In this document: positions 1 through 11,389 of the stretch, piece after piece
Layout: every line of letters starts with the position of its first letter
Numbering within the stretch: the stretch's first letter is position 1
Assembly: GCA_030998015.1 (NCBI GenBank)
Contig: JARWMV010000049.1
Coordinates: 42,924-106,923, forward strand
Length of the DNA: 64,000 bases
Source of the DNA: Ceratorhiza oryzae-sativae
Taxonomy: Eukaryota; Basidiomycota; Agaricomycetes; Cantharellales; Ceratobasidiaceae
Reading direction: 5' to 3'
The notes under the pieces: generated by a model
The model's database searches: none
The model's input: the letters and a program-made list of their open reading frames with translations, nothing else
Told to the model about the DNA's origin: nothing
Program-made: the position numbers and the translations under genes

Positions 1-375
1 GTCACGAACTGACATGCATATATCCACTCTATAATATTTTCTCGATTTATTACATTTTATGAGATCATCTTCAAAGCATACTTGCCTTTTATGGTATATC
101 TGTGTCATGTGATTCAGGGGATGTTCTGGGCTGATAACCAAGATGTATTTCAACTCTGATGTGAAATTCCGCAGTTCCACAGTCACTTCTACTTCTTCTA
201 TCTCTTATCAGCCATGACTCACTGTACGGACTTGTTTGTTATGATGTGGCTTGTACTATGTATATAAACCAGGTCAAGTTCACAGAGGACTCCTCAAGAA
301 CTTGACCTCTTGTCGAATACAAGTTCTTTTACTTTCTTACTATTTTCCTTGTTGCCTGACTTGTTGTCATCAACA
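1..375 (+). repeat. Outer 5' LTR of element A (lacks its first base)
   Basis: The LTR is 376 bp in all full copies of this family and runs TGTCACGAACTGACA... to ...CAACA; here the first T lies before base 1. A TATA box (TATATAAA, about 259-266) lies about 33 bp upstream of TCAAGAACTTGACCT, the probable RNA start. A 15-nt complement of that segment (378-392) follows the LTR and acts as primer-binding site. It shares GATTCAGGGGATGTTC and GGCTGATAACCAAG with the LTR at 7615-7990. Confidence 0.9.
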
Positions 376-464
376 TCAGGTCAAGTTCTTGACAATCGTA
401 AGTCTCAGTGTTGTCTGGGATACATCTGGAACGCCATTGGCGTCATCTCGAGATAACTCCCCAT

Positions 465-840
465 TGTCACAAACTGACACGCATACATCCACTCTACAAT
501 ATTTTCTTGATTTACTACATTTTATGAGATCATCTTCAAACATACTTGCCTTTTATGGTATATCTGTATCATGTGACTCAGGGAATGTCCCGGACCAGTA
601 ACCGAGATGTATTTCAACTCTGATGTGAAATTCCGCAGTTCCGCAGTCGCTTCTACTGCTTCTATCTCTTATCTGTCATGACTCACTGTACGGACTTGTT
701 TGTTATGATGTGGCTTGTACTATGTATATAAACCCAGTCAAGTTCGCAGAGGACTCCTCAAGAACTTGACCTCTTGTCGAATACAAGTTCTTTTACTTTT
801 CTTACTATTTTTCTCGTTGCCTGACTTGTCGTCATCGACA
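465..840 (+). repeat. Inner LTR in element A, B-subfamily type
   Basis: A full 376-bp LTR starting TGTCACAAACTGACACGC and ending ATCGACA. It interrupts the 5' leader of the outer copy after ...AACTCCCCAT. Its sequence (for example GACTCAGGGAATGTCCCGGACC) matches element B better than the LTRs at 1-375 and 7615-7990. It is followed by its own leader and primer-binding site. Confidence 0.9.
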
Positions 841-842
841 TC

Positions 843-857
843 AGGTCAAGTTCTTGA
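843..857 (+). other. Self-priming primer-binding site of element A
   Basis: AGGTCAAGTTCTTGA lies 2 nt after the LTR end. It is the exact reverse complement of TCAAGAACTTGACCT just downstream of the LTR TATA box. No tRNA 3'-end match is evident. This is the arrangement known from Tf1, in which the 5' end of the element RNA primes its own reverse transcription. Confidence 0.7.
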
Positions 858-1161
858 CAATCGTAAGTCTCAGTGTCGTCTGGGATACGTTTGGAACACC
901 GTCGGCGTCGTCTCGAGATAACTCCTCGTTGCCTTCCCCAATCCCACTCCACCTATCCACAGTCACGAGATATCGTTGCCCTATACGCGCCTCTGTGAAA
1001 CCTTGCATAGCCAGGTCCCTCACACGTCGTAACAAGCTTCGGTTCTCTAATCTCTTTCGTCGACAAGAGGTGGGGTCACTCATTGCCCTTAAGTAGCTGA
1101 GCAACGGAGGTCACCTTCCTATTCCAATAGACTCGGGAAAGGGTCTATTCTTCCTTTTATC

Positions 1162-1527
1162 TTGTTCTTGCTCGAGTACGTCTCTGACGGAACGCACGGC
1201 CCTCAAGTGGCACAACCTTTTACAGAAGATCAGCGCTGCCGTCTGTGTGGGTGGTTTGGACACCTATCGATCCACTGCTTCACCCTCAACTTGGTCGAAA
1301 GTATCCTTGAAGAGGCAGGGCACATCGATTTTAGCCGAGTAGTAATTATCAAAGTCTGCCCCCAGAGAGTCGGACGTGCCCAACAAGCCTTCGTCACCGA
1401 GCCAGGTGCCCCTGAGTGCAAGATCTGCTGTCGGCCAAACGAAGCCACCTTCCCCGCGCGCTGCCCCTATTGTCCTAAGAAGGACAAATTCCTCTATTAC
1501 TACACCATCCCTCGCAACCAGCTCTAA
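1162..1527 (+). CDS. Element A upstream ORF a: zinc-finger-like protein of unknown function
   Basis: A 121-codon ORF between the 5' leader and gag. It contains two Cys/His clusters, CRLCGWFGHLSIHCF near the N-terminus and CKIC...CPYCPKKDKF near the C-terminus, suggesting metal binding. The same ORF is present in element B (19319-19750) with a longer N-terminus; here an indel upstream of 1162 removes that part. It overlaps ORF b in the +1 frame. I do not recognise the family. A gene upstream of gag is not part of the standard gypsy layout. It could be an accessory protein or the first part of a protein shared with ORFs b and c. Confidence 0.5.
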   Translation: MFLLEYVSDGTHGPQVAQPFTEDQRCRLCGWFGHLSIHCFTLNLVESILEEAGHIDFSRVVIIKVCPQRVGRAQQAFVTEPGAPECKICCRPNEATFPARCPYCPKKDKFLYYYTIPRNQL

Positions 1528-1915
1528 GCTGGAGAACCTTGGTCAACAGCTTCTTCGTCACCTGTTAAACACTATCGAAAACTTCCAAGACAGGTACCGT
1601 TATTACCGGAATAAGTACGAAGAAACCCGTGAAAAACTTCACGAAGCTGAGGCCTGTTGCGCATACTTAACTGAGCGATTGCGCGAACACCAGGAGGACT
1701 ATCTATCCCTCCTCCAAGACCATCTCAGACTAGAAGCCATAGTCCGAGAAACAGTTGAACCCCACGAGTACGCCTTCCCCATCTTCTCAACGCCGTCAGA
1801 CCTTCCTCACCCCACCTTTCTAAGTGGCACGGGCTCGCCAATTCAGGAAGAAACATCCCTTCCAGCAGCCCAAGCCAATCCTCCCCAAGGAGACACTCCT
1901 GCGGGATCAAACTAA
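1376..1915 (+). CDS. Element A upstream ORF b: coiled-coil protein of unknown function
   Basis: 179 codons, overlapping ORF a by about 150 bp. Conservation with the copies in elements B and G is best from SKLENLGQQLLRHLLN onward, so the real coding part may begin at the end of ORF a through a frameshift or splice. The middle is rich in charged and Leu residues with heptad-like spacing (RYYRNKYEETREKLHEAE), predicting a coiled coil. The C-terminus is Pro/Ser rich. No enzymatic motif is seen and no family was recognised. Confidence 0.45.
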   Translation: MPNKPSSPSQVPLSARSAVGQTKPPSPRAAPIVLRRTNSSITTPSLATSSKLENLGQQLLRHLLNTIENFQDRYRYYRNKYEETREKLHEAEACCAYLTERLREHQEDYLSLLQDHLRLEAIVRETVEPHEYAFPIFSTPSDLPHPTFLSGTGSPIQEETSLPAAQANPPQGDTPAGSN

Positions 1916-2102
1916 ATTGAAGAGGGTGGAGTGCCCATACCGTTGCCAAGACACCAAAAGTTGGGACTTGGACAACACCTGGCTAAGGTTTGCGGGGATC
2001 AGAAACTTTGAAATTTATAGACTCGTGCGGGGAAAAGAAATCCTATATTACCAAAACAATTCCCAATTCCCTGTACTTCCTTACCGTCTCCGTCGCCTTT
2101 AA
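1824..2102 (+). CDS. Element A upstream ORF c: small basic conserved ORF
   Basis: 92 codons, in the +1 frame relative to ORF b and overlapping its end. It ends 23 bp before gag. The core VECPYRCQDTKSWDLD..TWLRF and the tail NSQFPVLPYRLRRL are conserved in elements B (18744-19022) and G (36124-36402). Being open in all three copies argues that it is translated, alone or as the end of an a-b-c product. Function unknown. Confidence 0.45.
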   Translation: MARARQFRKKHPFQQPKPILPKETLLRDQTKLKRVECPYRCQDTKSWDLDNTWLRFAGIRNFEIYRLVRGKEILYYQNNSQFPVLPYRLRRL

Positions 2103-2125
2103 AATTCTATCAAACCTTCTCTGAA

Positions 2126-3517
2126 ATGGCGTCACAACCTCCTGCCCCTGCTTGGGCGAATATGTCTGATGAAGATAAGGTCATCTATATGCTTCGATCA
2201 ATGGACGAACTGCGAGAGCGAACCAATAACCTCCAAAATGATATTGGGGACGTCGAACACAATAATAAAACCTACACAGATTCACTTGAGGCCAAGCTTA
2301 CTACGAATCAGACAAAAATAGATGCAGACGTGGCCGGACTAGCCACCAATGTCAACAACTTAGTGGGAATGTTAACCATTCTCCAAACCACTATCACGCG
2401 CATTGAAGCGCAAGTCAACATCACCATGGGTGGCTCAGGCGCTGCTCAAGTACTAGCTCCCACTGGTACAGTCCAAACACAACCAGCAGCACCTGCTCCC
2501 TCTGGAGGATCGACTGCAAAGGTTAAGATGGCCACCCCTCAAAAATTTGATGGCACAAAACGGGAAGACGCCATCTCATTCAGAATTGCATGTGCCCGAT
2601 ACGTCAATACAAACATGAGTGGGCACTTGGCTGACCAAGTGGTCACCTTCATCACCTCTTATCTCGAAGGGTCAGCAGCTGAATGGGTTAACTCGTATGA
2701 AGAATTTGAAATTCTCAACCCTGGAACTGCGATCCCCTGGCTTCACGATGCCAATTTATTCTGGCAAGAGTTTACTACCCGATATGGGGATCTGAACCGC
2801 ACCGAAAATAACCACGACAAGTGGCGGAAGTTGAAACAATCCAAGACGGTTCAGGACTACCTCACCCTATTCAACTTATATTCCACAGGCCTCAACTACA
2901 ACGATGCCGCCATGCGTGACCAGTTCTATGATGGCCTGTCGTCAGACGTGACAGATAGCATGGTGGCCCAAAACTATGATCCCCGCACAAAGACATTCGC
3001 CCAGCTCACACAGCGGGCCCTGGAAATTGACCGCCACCTCATTTCCTTCGGTAGCAAGAGGACGTCTCATGGGGGTAATAAGTCCAGCAGCAACAATGCT
3101 TCGACTAGCAGGCCCACAAATAATCCCCAAAGCGCTCCCCAAAAGGAGAAATTCAAGAATGGGGAACGCATATACAAGATTAAAGATGGCAGGGCTGTAA
3201 AAGGTCAAATCGTAGCCATTGGTCCCAATGCGAAGGGCTTCACGGTTCCAACCGTCCGTTACGATGGCAGTAATGCCAACATACAAGAATCCTTCAAGGA
3301 CATAAAAAAGGATAACCATCCCCCGGCGGCCCCAAAGGCAAAGGATCCAGATGCAATGGATCTAGATAGCGCAGGAAAAGGAAAGGGAACGAATACCTGC
3401 TATAACTGTGGAGGACGGGGTCATATTGCAGCCAAATGCCCCTCAGCTAAGATGTCAGGATATGAGGCAGTGGTTGAGGATGTAGAAACAACCGACGATG
3501 AGTCGGTAAAAGAATGA
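2126..3517 (+). CDS. gag: Element A Gag (capsid-nucleocapsid) protein
   Basis: 463 codons, uninterrupted. The N-terminal third is a coiled-coil/linker region. The middle (about residues 135-310) is the retrotransposon Gag capsid region with the typical VQDYLTLFNLY segment. The C-terminus carries one CCHC zinc knuckle, CYNCGGRGHIAAKC, near residue 425, for RNA packaging. The TGA stop at 3515-3517 overlaps the pol ATG at 3514-3516 (ATGA). Closely similar to the Gag proteins of elements B and G. Confidence 0.9.
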   Translation: MASQPPAPAWANMSDEDKVIYMLRSMDELRERTNNLQNDIGDVEHNNKTYTDSLEAKLTTNQTKIDADVAGLATNVNNLVGMLTILQTTITRIEAQVNITMGGSGAAQVLAPTGTVQTQPAAPAPSGGSTAKVKMATPQKFDGTKREDAISFRIACARYVNTNMSGHLADQVVTFITSYLEGSAAEWVNSYEEFEILNPGTAIPWLHDANLFWQEFTTRYGDLNRTENNHDKWRKLKQSKTVQDYLTLFNLYSTGLNYNDAAMRDQFYDGLSSDVTDSMVAQNYDPRTKTFAQLTQRALEIDRHLISFGSKRTSHGGNKSSSNNASTSRPTNNPQSAPQKEKFKNGERIYKIKDGRAVKGQIVAIGPNAKGFTVPTVRYDGSNANIQESFKDIKKDNHPPAAPKAKDPDAMDLDSAGKGKGTNTCYNCGGRGHIAAKCPSAKMSGYEAVVEDVETTDDESVKE

Positions 3518-6500
3518 GCTCAAACCGTGCCAGGGGGGCAGTCTTGGGCGCTATGCTACAAAATGCGCATAACAAAAATAAAGACATGGAAATGGAATGT
3601 ATGTCGTTAGGAAACCAATCACAACTACAGTTTTTCTTTCATGTATTCTCTCTGCGCATAACCCCCAAACACAAGTCTGCATATAACATGAAAAAATTCA
3701 ACAGATGGGCCATGATTGACTCAGGGGCCACGTCAGTATTTATACATGAAGATTTGGTTAAACAATACTGTATTCCTACCATTGCCCTAAAAACACCCAA
3801 GAAACTGAGGGTAATCGATGGAAGGGAGATAGACTCTGGGTCTGTGACCCATTACTGCACCTTTGAGTTGTGCATTCAAGAGCACCAAGAGATCCTTGGT
3901 GCTTACATTGTGAATGTTGGCAAAAATGACCTAGTCCTGGGCATGTTGTGGCTCAAATTCCATAACCCAGACATTGATTGGGATGGAAAGGATATGAAGT
4001 TCAACTCACCAATATGCTTGAAGCACTGCATTACAAAACCCCTACATGTGCAAGCAAATGAACCCAAGGAGCTCCAGCTGGACTCTTTAGATTCGCTCCC
4101 AGCAAAATATAGGGAGTTCAAGAAAATATTTGCTGAAGAAGATGATGTCCAACCACTGCCACCCCATAGGAAGTGGGACATGGAGATAGACCTAAAACCA
4201 GGTGCTGAGCCAAGGCATGGCCCCATATATAGTGTGGGTGTCAAAGAAGACGCAGAACTGCGCAAAACCCTAGACTGCCAACTGAAAGCAGGTCATATTA
4301 GACCCTCAAGGTCACCAATGGCTTCCCCAGTTATATTCATTAAAAAGAAAAATGGGAAGCTGTGTATGTGCATCGACTACCAGTGGCTAAATGAAATGAC
4401 CATCTCCAATGTGTACCCACTCCCACACATCAATGATATTGTGGAGACCCTGCGCGGAGCAAAGATATTCACCAAGTTTGACCTGAAGTGGGGCTTCAAC
4501 CTCATACAAATTCAGGAAGGGGACAAATGGAAGGCTGCTTTTAAGACCAAATATGGACTGTACAAGCCCTTAGTCATGCAATTTGGCCAAAAGAATGCAC
4601 CGGGAACTTTCATGGCTATGATCTGGGAAGAGTTCCAAGACATTGAGGGCATTTATGTTGTAATCTATATGGATGATATATTAGTGTTCTCCAAAAACCA
4701 AGAAGAACATGACGAACATGTCAAAGAAGTCTTGTGTCATCTCCAAAAAGCTGGCCTATACTGCGCTTTGGAGAAGTGCGTTTTCGACATCACTGAAGTT
4801 GATTACCTGGGAATAGTAGTGACTCCCCAGGGAATTAAAGTAGACCCAGCCAAGGTTGAAAAGGCTGTTGAATGGCCAACCCCTACAAACCCAACCAAAG
4901 TCCTGGAAGGGTTGGGGTTTGCAAACTGGTTAAGGCACTTCATAAAAGACTTCTCAAAAATCACAAAATGTCTTTACAAACTTGTCAAGAAGGATGCAAA
5001 GTGGGAATGGACAGAAGAAAGGGATTGGGCATGGAACCTGCTGAAGCAGAAATTGAAAGAAGCCCCCCTCCTAATTCAGCCAGAACCCAGCAAACCATTT
5101 ATTCTGGAAACAGACGCCTCAGGCTATGCCACAGGTGCTGTATTATTGCAATATGGAGAAGATGGAATGCTTCACCCAATCTCCTACTATTCCAAAGCAA
5201 TGGTTCCAGCAGAAAGAAACTATGATATTTACAACAAGGAAATGCTGGCAATTATAAAAGCCCTCAAACACTGGCGTCACTTACTAGAAGGGGCTGAACA
5301 CCTGGTAAACATTGTTTGTGACCACAAGAATCTGGAATATTGGAAGACAAACCGGCCACTGAATGGCCGAGTTACATGATGGCACAAGTTCCTGTCCGGG
5401 TTCAAATTCAAGATTCTATACATTGCAGGGGCAAAGAATGGCCAGGCAGACATACTCTCTAGGCTGTCAAGGCACATCCCTAAAGAGGGGGGTGAGAGCC
5501 AAGCTCTGCTTGCACAAAACCAATTTTTGGAATTAAAATCTCTGTGGTTACAAGCAATCACACCAGACCATGAACTGGAACAACTCATTAGGGATGCTAT
5601 CCCAGGGGACAAGTACCTGTCAAAAGTGCTAAAAGCCCTAGACAACAATGAAAAAGTCAAAAACTGGGAATGGGACGAAGGACTTTTTGTTGTGACCCTC
5701 TGGAGGCTCCCTTGTGGAGCACTTAAGTAGTGGCTGCATTGACGGTTTGGTGCTATGCAGTATGTATTGAGCGTTCTAGTTACAGTGTTTGCTATGGTCT
5801 ATGGTGGTTGACAAGATAAAGCAAGCTGAGGCATCCAGTCTTGCTTTATCCTCCTTATATATACCTGTGGCTGCGGTGGCTGCGGACGTATTATCTAAGC
5901 ACACTCCGCAGTAGGTGTAGGTTATGTACAGTACTATGGGTTAGGTAATTGTTTGTCTTAAGTTTGTGCGGCTCCAAATCTTATAGAGCTGCACGAGGTC
6001 CAAGGGTCATGTGACCTTTTTGGACTTAAGCACCCGGCGCTTAATCGCTGGATAAGCGCCGAGGTCACGTGACAACTCGCTCCTTGCTCCAGGTAACATG
6101 GGAGAGAAACGCTGGAGCGAGTTCAGGGTAACCACTGGCACTTAATCGTTGGGTAAGCACTGAGATCACGTGATCCTGTTTATGGTTTGTTCCGCTTTGG
6201 GAAAAATGCCATAAATCTGTACAATATTCGGTTGTTAGGTTATGTCTGCTAGGCGGGTCATAACACTTTTATGATACAAGGGCCGAATCTACATCCCAAA
6301 TAACAAAGAACTTCACAAGCTGATCATTGAAAGCCATCATGACAACCCAGCTGCAGGACACCCAGGACAGTTCAGAACATATGAATTGTTAAACTGCAAA
6401 TATACATGGTCATCAATGAAAAAATCAGTCAACAAATATGTCACACATTGCGAATCCTGTATTAGGAACAAGCACAGCAACCAGGTTCCCCCAGGGCTTC

Positions 6501-7627
6501 TAAACCCAATACCAGCACCAGAAAAACCTTGGGAGGAAATTACCTATGATCTGATCACTGGGCTACCCCTTTCAGAAGGGTTTGATGCTATATTTACAGT
6601 TGTGGACCACCTGACAAAAATGGTCCACTTTATTCCATGTCAGTCAGAGGCTAGTGCCACAGATTGCACAAACTTGTTCCTAACCTATGTATGGAAACTC
6701 CATGGGTTACCATGAAAAACCATCTCAGACTGTGGCCCCAACTTCGCATCCAAATTCTTAAGGCACCTGTACAAACGGCTGGATATAAAACCATCCTACT
6801 CCACAGCATACCACCCCCAAACAGATGGCCAGTCTGAAAGGGCTAACCAAGTAGTAGAAGGGTACCTGAGACACTACGTATCAGATCGGCAGGACGACTG
6901 GGTCTCACTCTTACCTCTGGCTGAATTTGCCTACAACAATGGTGTCAATGCCTCAACTGGCAAATCACTGTTCTTTGCAAACTACGGTTTCCATCCAAGA
7001 CTGACAGTTGGGGACAAGGAGGAACAAGAATTCCCCTTAGTAGACAATCATGCAGAATGGCTTCAAAAGGGCCATGATGAACTTAAGGCTGCTCTGGAAT
7101 TAGCAAACCAGAGGACCAAAGAATACTATGATTGGAAGCATTGGACCCCAGAAGCCATCAAGGTGGGAGACAAAGTCTGGCTCGACACCAGGAACATATG
7201 CACACAACAGGCCTCCAAGAAATTGGCCCACAAGAGAGTTGGACCATTCAAGGTGGTAGCACAACATGGCACTCACACCTTCAAACTGGACTTGCCAGTA
7301 ACCATGAAAATACACCCAGTATTTCATGTTTCACTCCTGACCAAACATAAAGACAATCCCTATGGACATCAGGCTCCCCTGCCACCACCTGTGGTAACTC
7401 CAGAAGGAGAAGAAGAATTCAAAGTAGAACAGATCATAAAGTCGCAATACAACAAGAGGTCTAACATCTTCGAATACTATGTCAAATGGCTTGGTTATGA
7501 TGAGCAACAATGGTTAACTTACGATGACCTGGTAAATGCACCAGAACTCATTGCTGACTATGTCAAGTCACATCCAAAGGCACCCCACAACCCCTGTGCC
7601 TTGAAGGGGGGAAGTGTCATGAACTGA
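3514..7627 (+). pseudogene. pol: Element A Pol polyprotein, broken
   Basis: Order: aspartic protease (MIDSGATS near 3710), reverse transcriptase (YMDD near 4670), RNase H (ETDASG near 5108), integrase with an HHCC finger (missing its start because of the insertion) and DDE core, then a chromodomain ending in the 3' LTR. Stops: TGA at 5377-5379 (element B has CGA), TGA just after the solo LTR at about 6272, and TGA at 6713-6715 (B has CGG). A solo LTR (5688-6265) splits it. All three stops are C-to-T or G-to-A changes. It cannot make an active Pol. Confidence 0.9.
5688..6265 (-). repeat. Solo LTR of the C family inside element A pol
   Basis: 578 bp, TGTTGTGACCCTC... to ...GCGGGTCATAACA, the reverse complement of the element C LTR. 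It is flanked by a perfect 5-bp TSD, CTTTT (5683-5687 and 6266-6270). No internal sequence remains, so the full element was lost by LTR-LTR recombination. It retains the CACGTG-containing palindromic modules seen in the C LTRs. Confidence 0.95.
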
Positions 7628-7990
7628 GATGCAAATATCCACTCTATAATATTTTCTTGATTTATTACATTTTATGAGATCATCTTCAAAACATAATTGC
7701 CTTTTATGGTATATCTGTGTCATGTGATTCAGGGGATGTTCCGGGCTGATAACCAAGATGTATTTCAACTCTGATGTGAAATTCCGCAGTTCCACAGTCA
7801 CTTCTACTGTTTCTATCTCTTATCAGCCATGACTCACTGTACGGACTTGTTTGTTATGATGTGGCTTGTACTATGTATATAAACCAGGTCAAGTTCACAG
7901 AGGACTCCTCAAGAACTTGACCTCTTGTCGAATACAAGTTCTTTTACTTTCTTACTATTTTCCTTGTTGCCTGACTTGTCATCGTCAACA
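7615..7990 (+). repeat. 3' LTR of element A
   Basis: 376 bp, TGTCATGAACTGAG... to ...CGTCAACA. It is preceded by the purine-rich tract TTGAAGGGGGGAAG and by the last chromodomain codons of pol. It is followed by the RT of element D (AGATGTGTCAG). Confidence 0.92.
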
Positions 7991-10343
7991 AGATGTGTCA
8001 GTCATAGTATACCTTGACGACATACTTATATTTTCCAAAAACCCTGTGGATCACACGAAGCATGTTCAGGAGGTGTTATCCCAACTTAGGAAACACCAGC
8101 TATACTGCAACCTGGAAAAATGTGTCTTCAATGCCTCTGAAGTAGAATACCTAGGTGTAATTGCCAATGGCAAAGGAGTCAAAACAGACCCAAAAAAGGT
8201 CACAGAAGCAGTTAATTGGGAAACACCGTGTACCGTAAAGGAAGTGCAGGAAGCACTAGGGTTTTTCAACTACTATTGCTGCTTCATAGAGGACTTTGCA
8301 GGACAAGCTTGGCCTATGTACCAGCTCTTGTGTAAAAACATCCATTGGCGATGGGGTAAGAATGAGGAAGCATCTTTCCAAATTCTGAAAAAAGCACTAG
8401 TCAAATCTCCTGTCTTAATCCAACCAGACGTCACAAAGGAATTTATACTGGAATGTGATGCATCCAACTTTGCCACTGGAGCTATCCTTAACCAGTATGG
8501 CAGAGATGGTAAATTGCACCCGGTAGCCTTCTATTCCAAAACTCTATCACCAGCCAAACGAAACTATGATATACATGATAAAGAATTACTGGCTATGATA
8601 CGAGCATTCAAAGAATGGCGTCACTTGCTCGAAGGATCTGAAATCCCTGTCTTGGTACTCTCAGACCACAAAAATCTAGAGTTTTTCCAGACAAAAAGGG
8701 ACTTAAACCGGAGACAAGCAAGGTGGATGGGCTTCCTGGCTGACTACAATTACAGAATCAAATACAGAAAAGGGGCACAAAATGGAAAAGCTGATATACT
8801 ATCTTGACAAGAATCACTTTGGAGAGAGGCAGCTAAAGAGGGGGGTAAAACCCTGCCACTTATCAGCCCCAAGCTTTTCATTTTGGCAATTCTCACCGAC
8901 CATTCCCTCAATGATTTAATCAGGGATGCGTTACCAGATGATAAGACCATATCAAAGATTCTAAAGTCCCTTGAGGAAAACATTCCAGTTAAAGGCTGGC
9001 ATCTAGAAGATGACTTGTTGTACTACCATGACTGCATATATGTACCAAACAAGTCAGAAATCAGATGAGTAGTCATAGAAAGCTGGCATGACAATCCTGC
9101 AGCAGGGCATCCAGGGCATTTCAGGACACTAGATCTCCTATCTCAAGATTACTATTGGTCTGGAATGAAAAAATCTGTTGTCAATTATATTCAGGCATGT
9201 GACTTGTGTATCTGGAACAAGCATTCAAACCAAGCCCCTCCTGGTCTCCTACAACCCATAGACTTACCAAATAAACCCTGGGAGGAAATCACCTATGACT
9301 TGATCACTGGATTACCAACATCAGAAGGTTACAATGCAATACTCACAGTGGTGGACCAATTATCAAAAATGGTACACTTTATCCCCACACACTTGGGAGC
9401 CACTGCAGTAGACATTGCAAACCTATTCGTAAACTTTGTCTGGAAACTACACGGATTACCCCAAAAAACCATATCTGACCAAGGCCCTAACTTCAATGCC
9501 AAATTCCTTTGCCAACTGTACAAACGCCTAAACATTGAACCACATTACTCTACAGCGTACAGACCACAGGTTGACAGGCAAAGCAAAAGACTTAACCAAT
9601 TCATCGAAATATATCTTTGTCACTACATAAATCACAGACAGACGGATTGGGTAGCAGCATTGCCTATGGCAGAATTCACATATAATAATGGGAAGCACTC
9701 AGGATCAAGCCACACGCTGTTCTTTGCCTGCTATGGTTACAACCCAGACTTCACTGTGGGTAATACCAAAGAAAGCCAGGTACCTGCCACTGATCAACAT
9801 GCTGAACACCTCAAGGAAATCCAAGAAGAGGCCAAGGCTGCTCTAATGATTGCCAATCAAACATACTCTGAATATTATAATCGAAAGCATTGTGAAGCAC
9901 CAAAGATTGAAGTCGGATCAAAGGTCCCCCTAGATGGCTCAAATATCAAAACTATATGCCCTTCTAAGAAATTGGATAACAGGCGTTTTGGACCATACAA
10001 GGTACTGGAACAAATTGGGAAACATACCTTCAAACTGGAATTACCCAAATCCATGAAGGTTCATCCAGTATTCCACACTTCACTCCTATTCCCAAAACCA
10101 ATAGATGACTATAACCAGCAACCCGTACCTGTTCCACCAGTGGTCACTCCTGATGGTGAAGAAGAATTTGAAGTTGAAGAAATCCTGGACTCTTGAAAGG
10201 TTGGAAGAAGATTGGAGTATTATGTCAAGTGGAAAGGCTATGGACCAGAAGAAAACCTATGGTTACCTAAAGCTGAACTCAAGAATGCACCTGAACAAGT
10301 CAAAGAATTCCACCAACTCCATCCCAATGCACTCAGACCTTGA
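7991..10343 (+). pseudogene. pol: Element D pol fragment: RT, RNase H, integrase, chromodomain
   Basis: A different gypsy family. The fragment begins within the RT catalytic region (YLDDILIFSKN just after the element A LTR) and runs through the connection domain, RNase H (ECDASNFATGA), integrase zinc finger (CDLCIWNKHSNQ), DDE core and chromodomain (YYVKWKGYGPEENLW). In-frame stops lie at 8805-8807, 9066-9068 and 10194-10196. The N-terminal part of D (gag, protease, RT palm) is not in the window and should lie to the left of element A. It ends 11 bp before its 3' LTR, after a GGGGGGGAAG purine tract. Confidence 0.88.
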
Positions 10344-10354
10344 TGGGGGGGAAG

Positions 10355-10800
10355 TGTCATGGCCTAGACCATGACATGGATTTTATTATGATTTTCGTAT
10401 ATTTTATAAATCTCTCTTTTTCATATTTTTTGACAAGTCCTGTTTAATCGGATATATGCATAGAATTACTTACATGATCACATGACCTTGTTGTTGTTTA
10501 TGTTCTGTTTGTACCTTCTGGAATATTCCATTACATGGCACCATTCTTACATCGTACGTTAGTTGTCTTGCACCATATGTGTATTTGATATAGCTCATCG
10601 TATGAATATATAAGGGAGAGTCTGAGAGCCTTAAGCCTCAGAACTCAACCTCCTGTTGTATCCCTTCTACTACCTGTGTGACTCTTAGTCCATAGTCCCT
10701 GCCCAGTCCTCTTAAGGACAAGTGCACATACTTCTACCTCCCTGCATCTCATCGCACCCTCACTGCACGTCCTACCTTAGATGTTGTCAGTAAAGCCTCT
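10355..10800 (+). repeat. 3' LTR of element D, left part (interrupted by element C)
   Basis: Starts TGTCATGGCCTAGACC right after the purine tract of D. It has a TATATAAGG box near 10608. It is cut by element C at the TSD CCTCT (10796-10800) and resumes at 28029-28100. The two parts together make about 518 bp. Confidence 0.82.
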
Positions 10801-11375
10801 TGTTATGACCCGCCTAGCAGACATAACCTAACAACCGAATATTGTACAGATTTATGGCATTTTTCCCGAAGCGGAACAAACCATAAACAAGGTCACGTGA
10901 TCTCGGCGCTTACCTAATGATTAAGCGCCGGTGGTTACCCTGAACTCGCTCCAGCGTTTCTCTCCCATGTTACCTGGAGCGAGGAGCGAGTTGTCACGTG
11001 ACCTCGGCGCTTATTCAGCGATGAAGCGCCGGGTGCTTAAGTCCAAAAGGTCACATGACCCTCGGACCTCGCGCGGCTCTATAAGATTCGGAGCCGCACA
11101 AACTTAAGACAAACAATTACCTAACCCATAGTACTATACATAACCTACACCTACTGCAGAGTGTGCTTAGATAATACGTCCGCAGCCACTGCAGCCACAG
11201 GTATATAAGGAGGATAAAGCAAGACTGGACACCTCAGCTTGCTTTATCTTGTCAACCACCATAGACCATAGCAAACACTGTAACTAGAACACTCAATATA
11301 CACAGCATAGCACCAAACCGTCAACGCAGCCACTACTTAAGTGCTCCACAAGGGAGCCTCCAGAGGGTCACGACA
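10801..11375 (+). repeat. 5' LTR of element C
   Basis: 575 bp, TGTTATGACCCGCC... to ...GGGTCACGACA. It contains a series of hairpin modules (GGCGCTTA...TAAGCGCC; CTCGCTCCAG...CTGGAGCGAG) separated by TCACGTGA at 10893 and 10994 and TCACATGA at 11051. A TATATAAGG box near 11203 precedes AGCTTGCTTTAT (11236-11247), the probable RNA start. Confidence 0.93.
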
Positions 11376-11377
11376 TT

Positions 11378-11389
11378 ATAAAGCAAGCT
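11378..11389 (+). other. Self-priming primer-binding site of element C
   Basis: ATAAAGCAAGCT lies 2 nt after the LTR and is the exact reverse complement of AGCTTGCTTTAT (11236-11247), located about 33 bp after the start of the TATA box. Same logic as in elements A, B and G but with an unrelated sequence, which supports a self-priming mechanism for this family as well. Confidence 0.62.

Larger units (their letters stand above)
1..7990 (+). mobile_element. Element A: Ty3/gypsy chromodomain retrotransposon, chimeric and inactive
   Basis: Order: LTR (1-375), 89 bp of leader, a second LTR (465-840), a second leader, upstream ORFs a-c, gag, pol, 3' LTR (7615-7990). The outer LTR and the 3' LTR share private differences, whereas the inner LTR resembles those of element B, so the 5' end looks like a recombinant of two related copies. 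Pol carries at least three in-frame stops and a solo LTR insertion. On the right it abuts the RT of element D (7991 on), so A was inserted into D. The left flank lies outside the window, so its TSD cannot be checked. Confidence 0.85.

Noticed and set aside
251..601. ORFs within the LTRs and leader of element A
   Set aside because: They run through LTR promoter sequence and repeat identically in every LTR copy without coding character.
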